A stretch of DNA of 23,425 bases from an uncultured Fibrobacter sp. (GTDB lineage Bacteria; Fibrobacterota; Fibrobacteria; Fibrobacterales; Fibrobacteraceae): NCBI RefSeq assembly GCF_900316465.1, contig NZ_ONDD01000034.1, forward strand, positions 1 to 23,425, in the 5' to 3' direction. The number at the start of each line of letters is the position of its first letter. The stretch's first letter is position 1. A program made the position numbers and the translations under genes. Positions 12,342 through 21,449 of the stretch are shown in pieces. Under the pieces are notes generated by a model. It searched no databases and was not told the origin of the DNA. It saw nothing but the letters and a program-made list of their open reading frames with translations.

Positions 12342-15300
12342 TCAGCCCTTCTTTGCCAATGCGTTACGATAGTCGACCGGGAAGATCTTTACGAACTTCG
12401 GACGTTCGCTGTTCCAGTTTTCAAGGATGCGCTTACCCTTTTCGCTACCCGTTGCCTGAACGTGCTGTTCAATAAAGTCAATGAGTTCGCGTTCGCTGTC
12501 GGTACCGGCAAGCACACTTTCAAGGTCCACGGAGCCCACGTTGCAGCTTAGGTCGAAGTGACCCGTTTCGTCGTACACGTAAGCAAAGCCACCAGTCATA
12601 CCTGCGGCGAAGTTCACGCCTACGCGACCGAGCACGACCACGCGACCACCCGTCATGTATTCGCAACCATGGTCACCCACGCCTTCCGAGACAAGGAGCA
12701 TGCCGGAGTTACGGATACCGAAGCGTTCGCCAGCGAGACCGTTGATGAACACCTTACCGCTAGTACCACCGTAACCAATCACGTTACCGGCAATGACGTT
12801 GTCTTCGGCCTTGAAGGTGGCGTTGTGCGGCGGGCGCACGATAATCTTACCGCCCGAGAGGCCCTTACCCATAAAGTCGTTGGCTTCGCCTTCCAGATCG
12901 AGCGTGACACCCGGAGCAAGGAAGGCACCGAAGCTCTGGCCCGCGACACCCTGAAGGTGAATGCGGATGGTATCTTCGGGGAGGCCCTTCACGCCAAAGT
13001 GTTCGTCCACTTCGCCGGAAAGTTCCGTACCCACCGTACGGTCGGTGTTGTGCACCACCGTGCAGAGTTCCACGGCAGTACCCTTTTCGAGGGTTTCCTT
13101 GACGAACGGCAAGAGTTCGCGGCGGTCGAAGTTGACCAGTTCTTCCTTGACGTAGTTCTTGTCGAAAGACTTGACGCCACCCTTGACGGTTTCGAAAATC
13201 TTGGAGAAGTCGAGGTTCTTGGCCTTGTAGAAGGCGATGGCGGAATCCTTTTCGAGGAGGTCGCTACGGCCGCAGGCTTCTTCGAGAGAGCGGAGACCGA
13301 GGCTTGCGAGGATTTCGCGGACTTCGTCGGCGATGAAGAACAGGAAGTTTTCAACGTATTCCGGCTTGCCAGCAAAGCGCTTGCGGAAGTCGGCATCCTG
13401 CGTTGCAATACCCATGGGGCACTGGTTCGTATGGCACTTGCGGTCCATCACGCAACCAAGGCTTACGAGAAGGTTCGTAGCAAAGCCGAATTCTTCGGCA
13501 CCGAGGAGGGCTGCCACCACAATGTCGCGGCCCGTCTTGAGCTGGCCATCGACCTGGAGCTTGATACGACCGCGCAAGTCATTGAGCACAAGGGTCTGTT
13601 CCGCTTCGGCAATACCGAGTTCCCACGGGAGGCCGGCATGCTTGATAGAGGTCAGCGGAGATGCACCCGTACCGCCATCGTGGCCAGAAATGAGCACCAC
13701 GTCGGCATGAGCCTTGGCAACACCGGCTGCAACCGTACCCACACCCACTTCGGACACGAGCTTCACGGAAACACGAGCCTTCGGGTTGGAGTTACGCAGG
13801 TCGTAAATGAGCTGGGCCAAGTCTTCGATAGAGTAAATATCATGGTGCGGCGGAGGAGAAATCAGCGACACATTCGGCGTACTGTGACGGATACGAGCCA
13901 CAAAGTCGTTCACCTTGTGAGCAGGCAGCTGGCCACCTTCACCGGGCTTTGCACCCTGAGCCATCTTGATCTGCAAATCCTTTGCGTGGCGCAGGTAGTC
14001 AATCGTGACACCAAAGCGGCCCGAAGCAATCTGGCGGATAGCGGAGCTACGGATATCACCGTTCGGAGCCGGAGTATCGCGATCCGGGTCTTCACCACCT
14101 TCACCGCAGTTGCTCATGGCACCGATGCGGTTCATGGCGATAGCGATGGTTTCGTGAGCTTCGGGGCTCAAAGAACCAAGGCTCATAGCGCCAGCCACAA
14201 AGTGCTTGACAATGGATTCGCGGCTTTCGACTTCGGAAATATCGATCGGAGTCGCTTCCTTGAACTTGAAGAGGCCGCGGAGCGTTGCCTGACGTTCGGA
14301 CTGATCGTTAATGAGCTTGCTGTAAACCTTGAACTTTTCGTAGTCGCCACCCTGCACAGCCTGACGGAATGCGGCCAAGGACTGCGGAGTCCACAAGTGC
14401 TTTTCGCCTTCCTTGCGGTAAGCGTACTGACCACCGGACTGAAGCACCTTGCTTGCGTCGGCAAAGGCAATCTTCTGACGTTCGCCCACTTCGGTAGCGA
14501 TTTCTTCGAGACCGATACCTTCGATGCGGCTTGCGGTACCCGGCAGGAACTTTTCGACGAGTTCCTTGTTCAGGCCAACAGCTTCGAAAATTTGGGCGCT
14601 GCGGTAGCTACGGAGGGTAGAAATACCCATCTTCGACATAATCTTGAGGAGGCCCTTATCGACAGCCTTCACGTAGTTGGCGGCAGCCGTCACCGGATCC
14701 ACATCGAGGTCGCCGTTGTGGCACATGTTGGTAATGCTCTGGAAGGCAAGATACGGGTTGATGACCGTGGCACCGAAACCGAGCAACAGGGCAAAGTGCA
14801 TGACTTCGCGGACTTCACCGGACTGCACCACCAGACCGATTTCAGGACGTACACCGGCTTCTACAAGGGCGCGGTTCACGCTAGCCGTTGCAAGCAGCGA
14901 CGGAATAGGCACGTAACCCCAATCGATGTTCTTGTCAGTCAGAACGATGATATCGAAACCGTCATTCACGGCACGCACGGCATCGCCAGCGAGGTTCTGC
15001 AAGGCGGCTTCTAGGACTTCCCCATTGCCACCGAGCGGGAACTGCATCTTGAGTTCCTTGGCCTTGAAAGCCTTATCGCCGATGTTTTCAAAGCGGCGGA
15101 TTTCGTCTTCGGTCACGATCGGGCGCGGGATCTTGATGAGGTGCGCCTGTTCCGGAGTTTCTTCGAGGATGTTGCCGTGGTTACCGATGTAGGTCGTAAG
15201 ACTCATCACCAATTCTTCACGAATCGGGTCAATAGGCGGGTTCGTCACCTGAGCGAACAGCTGCTTGAAGTAGTTGAACAGCGGCTGCGGCTTGTCAGAG

Positions 15301-16760
15301 AGCACGGCGAGAGCGGCGTCGTTACCCATAGAACCGATAGGTTCTGCACCGTTCTTGGCCATGGGCTGCAAGATGATGGAGAGGTCTTCGGCAGAGTAAC
15401 CAAAGCGCTTCTGCTGAACCAGAATATCGTCAGGAACGTCGGCCGGGTTAATTTCGCTAAAGAGGCCGCGAACGCTCATCTTGTTTTCGGCGACCCAGCG
15501 GCGGTACGGCTTGCTACGGGCCACGTAAGCCTTCATTTCGGCATTTTTCAAGATGTGGTGATTTTCGAGGTCGAGGTAAATGATTTCACCGGGTTTGAGG
15601 CGGCCCTTTTCTTCGACTTCGTCATCCTGCAGGTCGAGCACACCCGTTTCAGAAGCCATCACGAAGAGACCGTCTTTACATAAAGTGTAACGCGCCGGAC
15701 GAAGGCCGTTGCGGTCGAGGATTGCACCGGCGTTCACACCGTCAGAGAAAGCGACAGCAGCAGGGCCATCCCATGGTTCCATAAGCATGGATTCGTATTC
15801 AAAGAAGCCACGCACGTCGCGGCCCAGGTAATGCTTTTGACCCCATGCCTGCGGCAAGAGCATCATCATCGCATGCGGGAGGCTACGGCCCGCAGCGACG
15901 AGAAGCTCAAACATGTTATCAAGGCTGGCAGAGTCGCTCTGGCCCGGCATAATCAGCGGCAAGAGCTTTGGCAAATCATCACCGATGACGTCGCTCTTCA
16001 GGAGCGGTTCGCGGGCGCGAAGGCTGTTCAGGTTACCGCGCAGGGTGTTGATTTCACCGTTATGAGCGAGGTAACGGAACGGGTGCGCGAGCGGCCAAGT
16101 TGGGAACGTGTTGGTAGAATAACGCTGGTGAACGAGAGCCAAGGGGCTTTCGAAATCGAGATCGTTCAGGTCCTTATAGAAGCCTTCGATCTGGCTTGCG
16201 AGCAACAGGCCCTTGTAAACGATACTCTTGCGGCTGCAGCTGCAAACATACACACCCTTGCAGGTCTTTTCGACCAAGCGGCGCACCACATAAAGCTTGA
16301 TATCGAATTCTTCGTTGGTCTTGAACTTGGAGCCGTCAAAGAATACCTGGCGAATGTGCGGCAGGGTTTCGCGAGCCGTGTGACCGATGGTAGCGGGGTT
16401 CACCGGAACTTCGCGGAACTGGATGACATCTACACCTTCAGATTCGGCAACGCGCTTGATTTCGGCATCCAGGGCGTCGGCCGCGAGCGTATTTTCGACA
16501 AAGTACATGGCCACGCCGTAACGGGCCGGAAGATTCGGGTACAGCTTGCGGAAGAACTTATGCGGCATAGAAAGCAAAAGGCCAGCGCCGTCACCCGTTT
16601 CAGGGTCGCCACCAGCCGCACCGCGGTGCATGAGCCTTTTCAAGACCGTAATACCCTGCAACACAATCTGGTGCGAGGCAACATTATTAATATTGGCAAC
16701 TAGGCCGACACCGCAGGCGTCGTGTTCGTTGGCCGGATCGTAAAGTGCTTGAGCGTTCAT
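12342..16760 (-). CDS. gltB: Glutamate synthase (NADPH) large subunit
   Basis: 1472 residues, normal for bacterial GOGAT. It converts glutamine and 2-oxoglutarate to two glutamates, the main ammonium-assimilation route with glutamine synthetase. The Ntn glutaminase domain begins at Cys16 (ACGVGLVANI), implying a 15-residue propeptide removed to expose the nucleophile. The central domain and FMN-binding synthase domain follow (about 840-1200); the 3Fe-4S ligands are Cys1103, Cys1109 and Cys1114 in CVMDRKCHTNQC. The C-terminal GXG beta-helix domain (about 1230-1460) has repeated GG motifs. The start is supported by AAGGA (16766-16770). The upstream sigma-54 promoter suggests nitrogen control. 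Confidence 0.98.
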   Translation of the reverse strand: MNAQALYDPANEHDACGVGLVANINNVASHQIVLQGITVLKRLMHRGAAGGDPETGDGAGLLLSMPHKFFRKLYPNLPARYGVAMYFVENTLAADALDAEIKRVAESEGVDVIQFREVPVNPATIGHTARETLPHIRQVFFDGSKFKTNEEFDIKLYVVRRLVEKTCKGVYVCSCSRKSIVYKGLLLASQIEGFYKDLNDLDFESPLALVHQRYSTNTFPTWPLAHPFRYLAHNGEINTLRGNLNSLRAREPLLKSDVIGDDLPKLLPLIMPGQSDSASLDNMFELLVAAGRSLPHAMMMLLPQAWGQKHYLGRDVRGFFEYESMLMEPWDGPAAVAFSDGVNAGAILDRNGLRPARYTLCKDGLFVMASETGVLDLQDDEVEEKGRLKPGEIIYLDLENHHILKNAEMKAYVARSKPYRRWVAENKMSVRGLFSEINPADVPDDILVQQKRFGYSAEDLSIILQPMAKNGAEPIGSMGNDAALAVLSDKPQPLFNYFKQLFAQVTNPPIDPIREELVMSLTTYIGNHGNILEETPEQAHLIKIPRPIVTEDEIRRFENIGDKAFKAKELKMQFPLGGNGEVLEAALQNLAGDAVRAVNDGFDIIVLTDKNIDWGYVPIPSLLATASVNRALVEAGVRPEIGLVVQSGEVREVMHFALLLGFGATVINPYLAFQSITNMCHNGDLDVDPVTAAANYVKAVDKGLLKIMSKMGISTLRSYRSAQIFEAVGLNKELVEKFLPGTASRIEGIGLEEIATEVGERQKIAFADASKVLQSGGQYAYRKEGEKHLWTPQSLAAFRQAVQGGDYEKFKVYSKLINDQSERQATLRGLFKFKEATPIDISEVESRESIVKHFVAGAMSLGSLSPEAHETIAIAMNRIGAMSNCGEGGEDPDRDTPAPNGDIRSSAIRQIASGRFGVTIDYLRHAKDLQIKMAQGAKPGEGGQLPAHKVNDFVARIRHSTPNVSLISPPPHHDIYSIEDLAQLIYDLRNSNPKARVSVKLVSEVGVGTVAAGVAKAHADVVLISGHDGGTGASPLTSIKHAGLPWELGIAEAEQTLVLNDLRGRIKLQVDGQLKTGRDIVVAALLGAEEFGFATNLLVSLGCVMDRKCHTNQCPMGIATQDADFRKRFAGKPEYVENFLFFIADEVREILASLGLRSLEEACGRSDLLEKDSAIAFYKAKNLDFSKIFETVKGGVKSFDKNYVKEELVNFDRRELLPFVKETLEKGTAVELCTVVHNTDRTVGTELSGEVDEHFGVKGLPEDTIRIHLQGVAGQSFGAFLAPGVTLDLEGEANDFMGKGLSGGKIIVRPPHNATFKAEDNVIAGNVIGYGGTSGKVFINGLAGERFGIRNSGMLLVSEGVGDHGCEYMTGGRVVVLGRVGVNFAAGMTGGFAYVYDETGHFDLSCNVGSVDLESVLAGTDSERELIDFIEQHVQATGSEKGKRILENWNSERPKFVKIFPVDYRNALAKKG

Positions 16761-16797
16761 AAATAATCCTTGTTTTTACTTTTTTGCGCTCCGTATT

Positions 16798-16813
16798 TGC
16801 AAAATCCGTGCCA
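16798..16813 (-). promoter_or_regulatory. Sigma-54 (RpoN) promoter for gltBD
   Basis: On the minus strand the sequence is TGGCACG-GATT-TTGCA, an exact match to the -24/-12 consensus TGGCACG-N4-TTGCW with correct spacing. The predicted start near 16788 leaves a 27-base leader containing the gltB ribosome-binding site. An enhancer-binding protein would be required. Confidence 0.8.
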
Positions 16814-16860
16814 AATGGACAAAACCACCCGTCAATTATTGAAAAAGCGGTCAAAAATGT

Positions 16861-16890
16861 AAAACAAAAGCCGAATCATAAAATTCGGCT
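16861..16890 (-). terminator. Rho-independent terminator after the FISUMP lipoprotein gene
   Basis: On the minus strand AGCCGAAT pairs with ATTCGGCT across a 6-base loop, followed by TTTGTTTT. It ends the upstream transcript and isolates the gltB promoter. Confidence 0.8.
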
Positions 16891-16910
16891 AAATTTTCGA
16901 TTTCAAAAAT

Positions 16911-16946
16911 TGTAAAGAATTACAGCGATTTTACATCAGATGTAAA
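16911..16946. promoter_or_regulatory. Pair of TGTAA dyads, candidate enhancer sites for gltBD
   Basis: TGTAA-AGAA-TTACA (16911-16924) and the perfect TTTACATC-A-GATGTAAA (16930-16946) lie about 130 and 150 bases upstream of the predicted sigma-54 start. That is the usual distance for binding of a sigma-54 activator. They do not match the enterobacterial NtrC site. Confidence 0.45.
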
Positions 16947-16968
16947 GCATAAACTTTAACACACACTT

Positions 16969-18831
16969 TTAATTCTTGACGCAGCGAACCGACAAGCTAA
17001 AAGATAACGATTTATCAAGATAGAGAGAATCGAGAGTTTCTGTCCGGAACAATAGATCTTTCGCCTCATCCGATCGGTCGCTTATCCAAAATATCGCACC
17101 AACTCCTTCGCTTGACATTCTTCCCGACAAGTCCCATCCAGCAGCAATCGCAGAAAAGCCAAATTCATTTGTTCCCGTTGGCGCAGATTTTTCATTAGAG
17201 GTGAAACCAACCGACGATTTCAAAGCAGTCCCTACCGGAGTATCCGTCTGTGAAGCCACGTAATCATTCAAGATTTTCCAGTCTTTTTTCGATGGAATAT
17301 GCCACCCTATAGGACAAACGTCTCGATACAAATCATTCTGTTTCGCCATTGCTGTTTTTCGTTTATAAAGTCGCCCATAGACTTCACAATTCGCCGCATT
17401 ATTGTTGTAGCAGGAACTTCCATAGATGGCTTTGTAATTTAGATTCTCGGCAAACCACTCCTGGTCACCGACAACGACAGTTTTATAAACTGTTCCATCG
17501 CGTTCATCCTGAAACGAACCATATTGAGCTTTCGAAGAAAAGATTTGATTTCGTTCAAATGTATGCGACAACAAACCTGTTGTATCGTAATTTATAGTTT
17601 CAACATTTCCTCGATTTTTTATACAGCGGACATACAGTTTGTTTTGCTTGTAATACGCAGTAAGTTCATTCGAATTCTTTGCTAGACTAAATACATAGCC
17701 ACAATCTGCACGGTCCTCATATTTAGCAGAATTGTATTCATCAACGCTCCAAAATAAAGCATTGTCAGATCGCTCAACAAAAATAGGGAATGCAGTGAAC
17801 CCATATTTATCAAGCCTACCTGGACCCCATCCATATATAGATTGTAGGCTCATAGCAACATTACCATTGCCTTCCCGTGTACTGATAAAAGATCTCAGTT
17901 CATTCCAGTCTGCATTATTCGGAATATGCCACCCTTCTGGACACACCCCCTGGTGTTCAAGCCAGATTTCACCTTCAGGGACTCTACCGGCTTGGTTCAC
18001 ATAACTTACGTTCATAGCAGCAGTCCAACTATACCGACGGCCATTATCTTCACATTCACTTTCGTATTGTATTTTATTTCCTTCGTTCAAATTACAGCTT
18101 GTCTGATTAAGCAAATTATTTTCAAGAACGGCATCCGCCTCTCCATTAGTGAACTTGGCGAATTTAAGATTTTCGGCCATCCAGGTTTGATTCCCTATTT
18201 CCGTAGTCCTATAGGTTCGACCGTCACGGGGATCAATCAGGGTTCCATATTTAAAATCCTTGTTTACATATTCTTCTATTGGAACGACTCCGAAATGAAT
18301 GTCCATATTGTGCCACCTCATATTCCCCCATTCTTTACGACAATAGTATGTTCTCGACGTATCAATAAGACCTTTAGCCTTTTCACCTTCCTCATTACAA
18401 ATCAGGCCTTCGGTGTTTTCGTCATCTGAAATCAGGCTCAAATCTATTTCCGAAGAACTCGAGAGGTCCTCTACGCTTGACGAGGAATTTTCAGCAGAAT
18501 CCGAGGACAAATTGTTTGAATTTGAAGAAGACGCTGTTGCACTAGATGAAGATTCTTTTGTTTGAGAACTCAACGGCACAGCAGATTCGCTCGATGAAGA
18601 ATCCTCCATTTTGGAAGAGGAACTTTCTCCCAAAGGAATTTCTTTTGCGGAAGACGAAGATATTTTCGCGGACGAAGACAGTTCCGTTTCAGCGGAGCTA
18701 GACAAATATTCAACCTCTGTATTAGAACTAAGTGATTCTAACTGTTCTACCCCAGCAGCAGAATTATCATTTTCTCCGCATGCAGCAAACAGCAAGGCAA
18801 ACAAAACGCTATAGGAAAGTTTTTTCATCAT
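16969..18831 (-). CDS. Lipoprotein with poly-Ser linker and two FISUMP (TIGR02145) domains
   Basis: 620 residues. The signal peptide ends at a lipobox-like FAAC (Cys18). Residues about 30-135 are an Ser-rich linker with many SSSS runs and acidic residues between. Two FISUMP (Fib_succ_major, TIGR02145) domains follow. Domain one is about 195-406: DPRDGRTYRTTEIGNQTWMA, then CPEGWHIPNNADW and closing VRCIKN. Domain two is about 436-620: DERDGTVYKTVVVGDQEWFA, then CPIGWHIPSKKDW and closing VRCVKN. The domain is abundant on Fibrobacter surface proteins; its function is not established, though the fold resembles C-type-lectin/FGE-like domains. The start could be either of two adjacent ATGs; only a weak AGAAG precedes them. 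It lies 40 bases after feoB on the same strand with no terminator between, so read-through from the feo operon is possible. Confidence 0.9.
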   Translation of the reverse strand: MMKKLSYSVLFALLFAACGENDNSAAGVEQLESLSSNTEVEYLSSSAETELSSSAKISSSSAKEIPLGESSSSKMEDSSSSESAVPLSSQTKESSSSATASSSNSNNLSSDSAENSSSSVEDLSSSSEIDLSLISDDENTEGLICNEEGEKAKGLIDTSRTYYCRKEWGNMRWHNMDIHFGVVPIEEYVNKDFKYGTLIDPRDGRTYRTTEIGNQTWMAENLKFAKFTNGEADAVLENNLLNQTSCNLNEGNKIQYESECEDNGRRYSWTAAMNVSYVNQAGRVPEGEIWLEHQGVCPEGWHIPNNADWNELRSFISTREGNGNVAMSLQSIYGWGPGRLDKYGFTAFPIFVERSDNALFWSVDEYNSAKYEDRADCGYVFSLAKNSNELTAYYKQNKLYVRCIKNRGNVETINYDTTGLLSHTFERNQIFSSKAQYGSFQDERDGTVYKTVVVGDQEWFAENLNYKAIYGSSCYNNNAANCEVYGRLYKRKTAMAKQNDLYRDVCPIGWHIPSKKDWKILNDYVASQTDTPVGTALKSSVGFTSNEKSAPTGTNEFGFSAIAAGWDLSGRMSSEGVGAIFWISDRSDEAKDLLFRTETLDSLYLDKSLSFSLSVRCVKN

Positions 18832-18871
18832 TTTTAATATAGAAAAAGCTTCTATTTTGAAAAAAAAAGTA

Positions 18872-21199
18872 CTATTCGAACACTTTCTTCTTGCGTTGGT
18901 CGCGACCGATCAAAATAAGGCTCACGACCACATCGGCAAGCAGTGCCACCGAGGTGAAAATCCATGCGGTAGAATGCCCGCAGGTTACCTGGAAGAACAG
19001 CACCGAGAGGCTCCAGCCAATAATTGTCTGGAACACCATCATGAGTGTTCCGTAGAAGCGCCCGAGTTCGCGGAAGGCGGTACCCATGGCGGCAAGACAC
19101 GGCACATAGAGCAAGATGAACAGCAAGTAGGCCAGCACCTGGAAGCGCCCGAGGTTGAAATGCGCCTGCATCGTCTTGTATGCGCCTTCGTTTCCGGCAC
19201 TTTCGGATTCATCAATCGCATCCTTGACGCCCAGCGGGTTTGCAATCGAGGTAAAGACTTCTACCAGGTTCGCCGGGACACTCACGAGAGCTTCTTTCAC
19301 CGTGGATTTCAGGCTAAAGCCTTCGTCCGCGGCAGTTTCTTCCGGGGCCGCGTCGGCCTCCCCTACAGCCGCAGAATTTTCAGCCGCGTCGCCCGTGCCC
19401 TCGATGGCGTACAGCGAATTGAGCGTTCCGACAATGGCTTCCTTCGCAAAAAGCCCCGTAAAGAGTGCGACCGAAGCAGGCCAGTTATCGCGTTCAACAC
19501 CGAAGGGTTCGAACACCGGCGTAATCACCGTGCCCACGGCACTCAGCACCGACTTTTCGTTGTTGTCGTTACCGAAACTTCCGTCAGTGCCGACGGAGCC
19601 CATAAAGCCGAGCACCGTCACCATGATGAGCACGACCTTGCCCGCGCGGAAAACGAATTCCTTGAGGCGGAGCCATGCATGGCGGAAAAGGTTACGCACC
19701 TTGGGCAAATGGTAAGGCGGCAATTCCATGATGAAGGTCGATTCCTTGCCCATGAAAACCGTATGGCGCAAGAGCAGACCGTAAATCAACGCAATCACGA
19801 TGCCCGTCAGGTAAATCCCGAACACAAGCGTTCCTGCGCTTTCACCGAAGAACGCCGCGCCGAACAGAGCATACACCGGGAGACGCGCGCCGCAGCTCAT
19901 GAACGGCACCAGGAACAAAGTAAGGAACCTTTCGCGCTTGTTTTCGAGCGTACGCGTGCCCATGAGCGCCGGCACCGAGCAGCCAAACCCCACGATCATT
20001 GGCACGAATGCCTTGCCCGGGAGCCCGAGGAACCGCATAAAGCGATCCGCCACGAACGCTGCACGGGACATGTAGCCGGAATCCTCGAGGAACGAAAGGC
20101 AAAGGAACATGAAGAAAATGACCGGAATGAACGTCGATACCGTCTGGATGCCCGTACCGATGCCGTTCGCCAACAGCGCCACGACAACGCCCGGAGCGCC
20201 AATCTTCGTCAGGAGTTCCGTCATGCCGTCCACAAAGATTCCGCCGAACAGGATGTCGAAGAAATCAATAAACGCACTGCCGACCTTCACCGCAAACCAG
20301 AACACCAGATACATGGCGACAAGGAAAAGCGGAATTCCCAGAATGCGGTTCAAGAAGAGCTTATCGAGTTTGTCGGTTCGCGTACGCTTGTTCGTGTTGT
20401 CGCGAATCACCGCCTTCGCAATATCGCGGGCGTAGGAGTAGCGGGAATCGGCTAACGCAAATTCCACCTCTTCGCCCAAGTCCTCTTCGATCTTGTCGTG
20501 CGGAATTTCGACACCGAGTTCGTCAGCTAGTTCAAGCACTCGCCCGCTATGCTCCAGGTACTGCACCGCCGTCCAGCGGGGGCTTGCACCGAGTTTGTCG
20601 GCCACAGGCTTGAGTGGCACCGCAATTTCTTCAATCAGCTTTTCCAGGACTTCGGAATGCTTGACCGCCTTCGGGAGCGGAAGTTCGCGGCTGTTATGCA
20701 GCAGCTTGTGCAAGTCGTTCACGAAGCCTTCGCAACTCTTGGGCGACACAGCCGTGAGGCCAATCGCCGTCACGCCGAGGATTTCTTCGAGCTTGTGCAG
20801 GTCCACATGGATGCCGCGACTCGCCGCGATGTCCATCATGTTCACCGCCAAGACCATCGGCACGCCCTTTTCCATCAGCTGGCTCGTGAGGAACAGGTTG
20901 CGTTCCAGGTTCGTCGCATCCAAAATGTTCACGACCAGGTCCGCCTCGCCCTTGAGCAAGTAATCGAGAGCGGCGCGTTCGTCTTCGGAGTTTGCAAACA
21001 GTGCGTAAATACCCGGCAAGTCCACCACGCGAATCGTGTGGTTGTCGAGCTTAAACTGGCCTTCCTTCTTTTCGACAGTCACGCCAGGCCAGTTGCCCAC
21101 AATCTGGTTCGAGCCGGTCAGCGAGTTAAAGAGCGCCGTCTTTCCGCAGTTCGGGTTGCCCGCAATCGCAATCGTGAAAACTTCTTTCTCGATAGGCAT
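18872..21199 (-). CDS. feoB: Ferrous iron transport protein B
   Basis: 775 residues. The N-terminal G domain has G1 GNPNCGKT (14-21), G3 DLPG (60-63) and G4 NMMD (120-123), followed by a helical GDI-like region. The membrane part holds two Gate regions; GFGCSVPALMGTR with Cys407 and FMSCGARLPVY are the conserved pore-lining motifs. FeoB imports Fe(II) through the inner membrane, as expected in an anaerobe. A low-complexity Ala/Glu-rich insertion lies at about 595-630 before the last Gate segment. Its ATG overlaps the feoA stop by one base (TGATG), so translation is coupled. Confidence 0.96.
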   Translation of the reverse strand: MPIEKEVFTIAIAGNPNCGKTALFNSLTGSNQIVGNWPGVTVEKKEGQFKLDNHTIRVVDLPGIYALFANSEDERAALDYLLKGEADLVVNILDATNLERNLFLTSQLMEKGVPMVLAVNMMDIAASRGIHVDLHKLEEILGVTAIGLTAVSPKSCEGFVNDLHKLLHNSRELPLPKAVKHSEVLEKLIEEIAVPLKPVADKLGASPRWTAVQYLEHSGRVLELADELGVEIPHDKIEEDLGEEVEFALADSRYSYARDIAKAVIRDNTNKRTRTDKLDKLFLNRILGIPLFLVAMYLVFWFAVKVGSAFIDFFDILFGGIFVDGMTELLTKIGAPGVVVALLANGIGTGIQTVSTFIPVIFFMFLCLSFLEDSGYMSRAAFVADRFMRFLGLPGKAFVPMIVGFGCSVPALMGTRTLENKRERFLTLFLVPFMSCGARLPVYALFGAAFFGESAGTLVFGIYLTGIVIALIYGLLLRHTVFMGKESTFIMELPPYHLPKVRNLFRHAWLRLKEFVFRAGKVVLIMVTVLGFMGSVGTDGSFGNDNNEKSVLSAVGTVITPVFEPFGVERDNWPASVALFTGLFAKEAIVGTLNSLYAIEGTGDAAENSAAVGEADAAPEETAADEGFSLKSTVKEALVSVPANLVEVFTSIANPLGVKDAIDESESAGNEGAYKTMQAHFNLGRFQVLAYLLFILLYVPCLAAMGTAFRELGRFYGTLMMVFQTIIGWSLSVLFFQVTCGHSTAWIFTSVALLADVVVSLILIGRDQRKKKVFE

Positions 21200-21438
21200 C
21201 AGACTCTCCTCAACTTGAGCACGTTGGCTTCTTGTTTACGGAGCGAAAGCCTGTACGAAAGCACGCTCACCTCGACCGGGTCGCCGAGCGGAGCCACCTG
21301 CAAAACCTGCAGCACCACACCGCGCACAAGCCCCATCGACAAAAGCTTGGACTTGTACTGAGAATCACCCGTGTTGTATCCAATAATTTCGGCCTTGTCG
21401 CCTTTTTTTAGTTCCGAAAACTTCGGTTCGTTATTCAT
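21199..21438 (-). CDS. feoA: Ferrous iron transport protein A
   Basis: 79 residues forming one SH3-like FeoA domain: an opening segment (SELKKGDKAEIIGY), the central LLSMGLVRG turn diagnostic of the family, and an APLGDPVEVSV strand near the end. FeoA is a small cytoplasmic partner that supports FeoB. It lies 11 bases after the regulator gene and overlaps feoB by one base, so regulator-feoA-feoB form one operon. Confidence 0.94.
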   Translation of the reverse strand: MNNEPKFSELKKGDKAEIIGYNTGDSQYKSKLLSMGLVRGVVLQVLQVAPLGDPVEVSVLSYRLSLRKQEANVLKLRRV

Positions 21439-21449
21439 ACACCAACGAT

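Noticed and set aside
12558..15014. Very long plus-strand frame opposite gltB
   Set aside because: It is a mirror frame of a G/C-biased gene; the gltB product shows every expected motif and the opposite frame none.
18857..20455. Plus-strand 532-codon frame opposite feoB
   Set aside because: His/Arg/Glu-rich low-complexity translation typical of an antisense shadow; feoB is certain.
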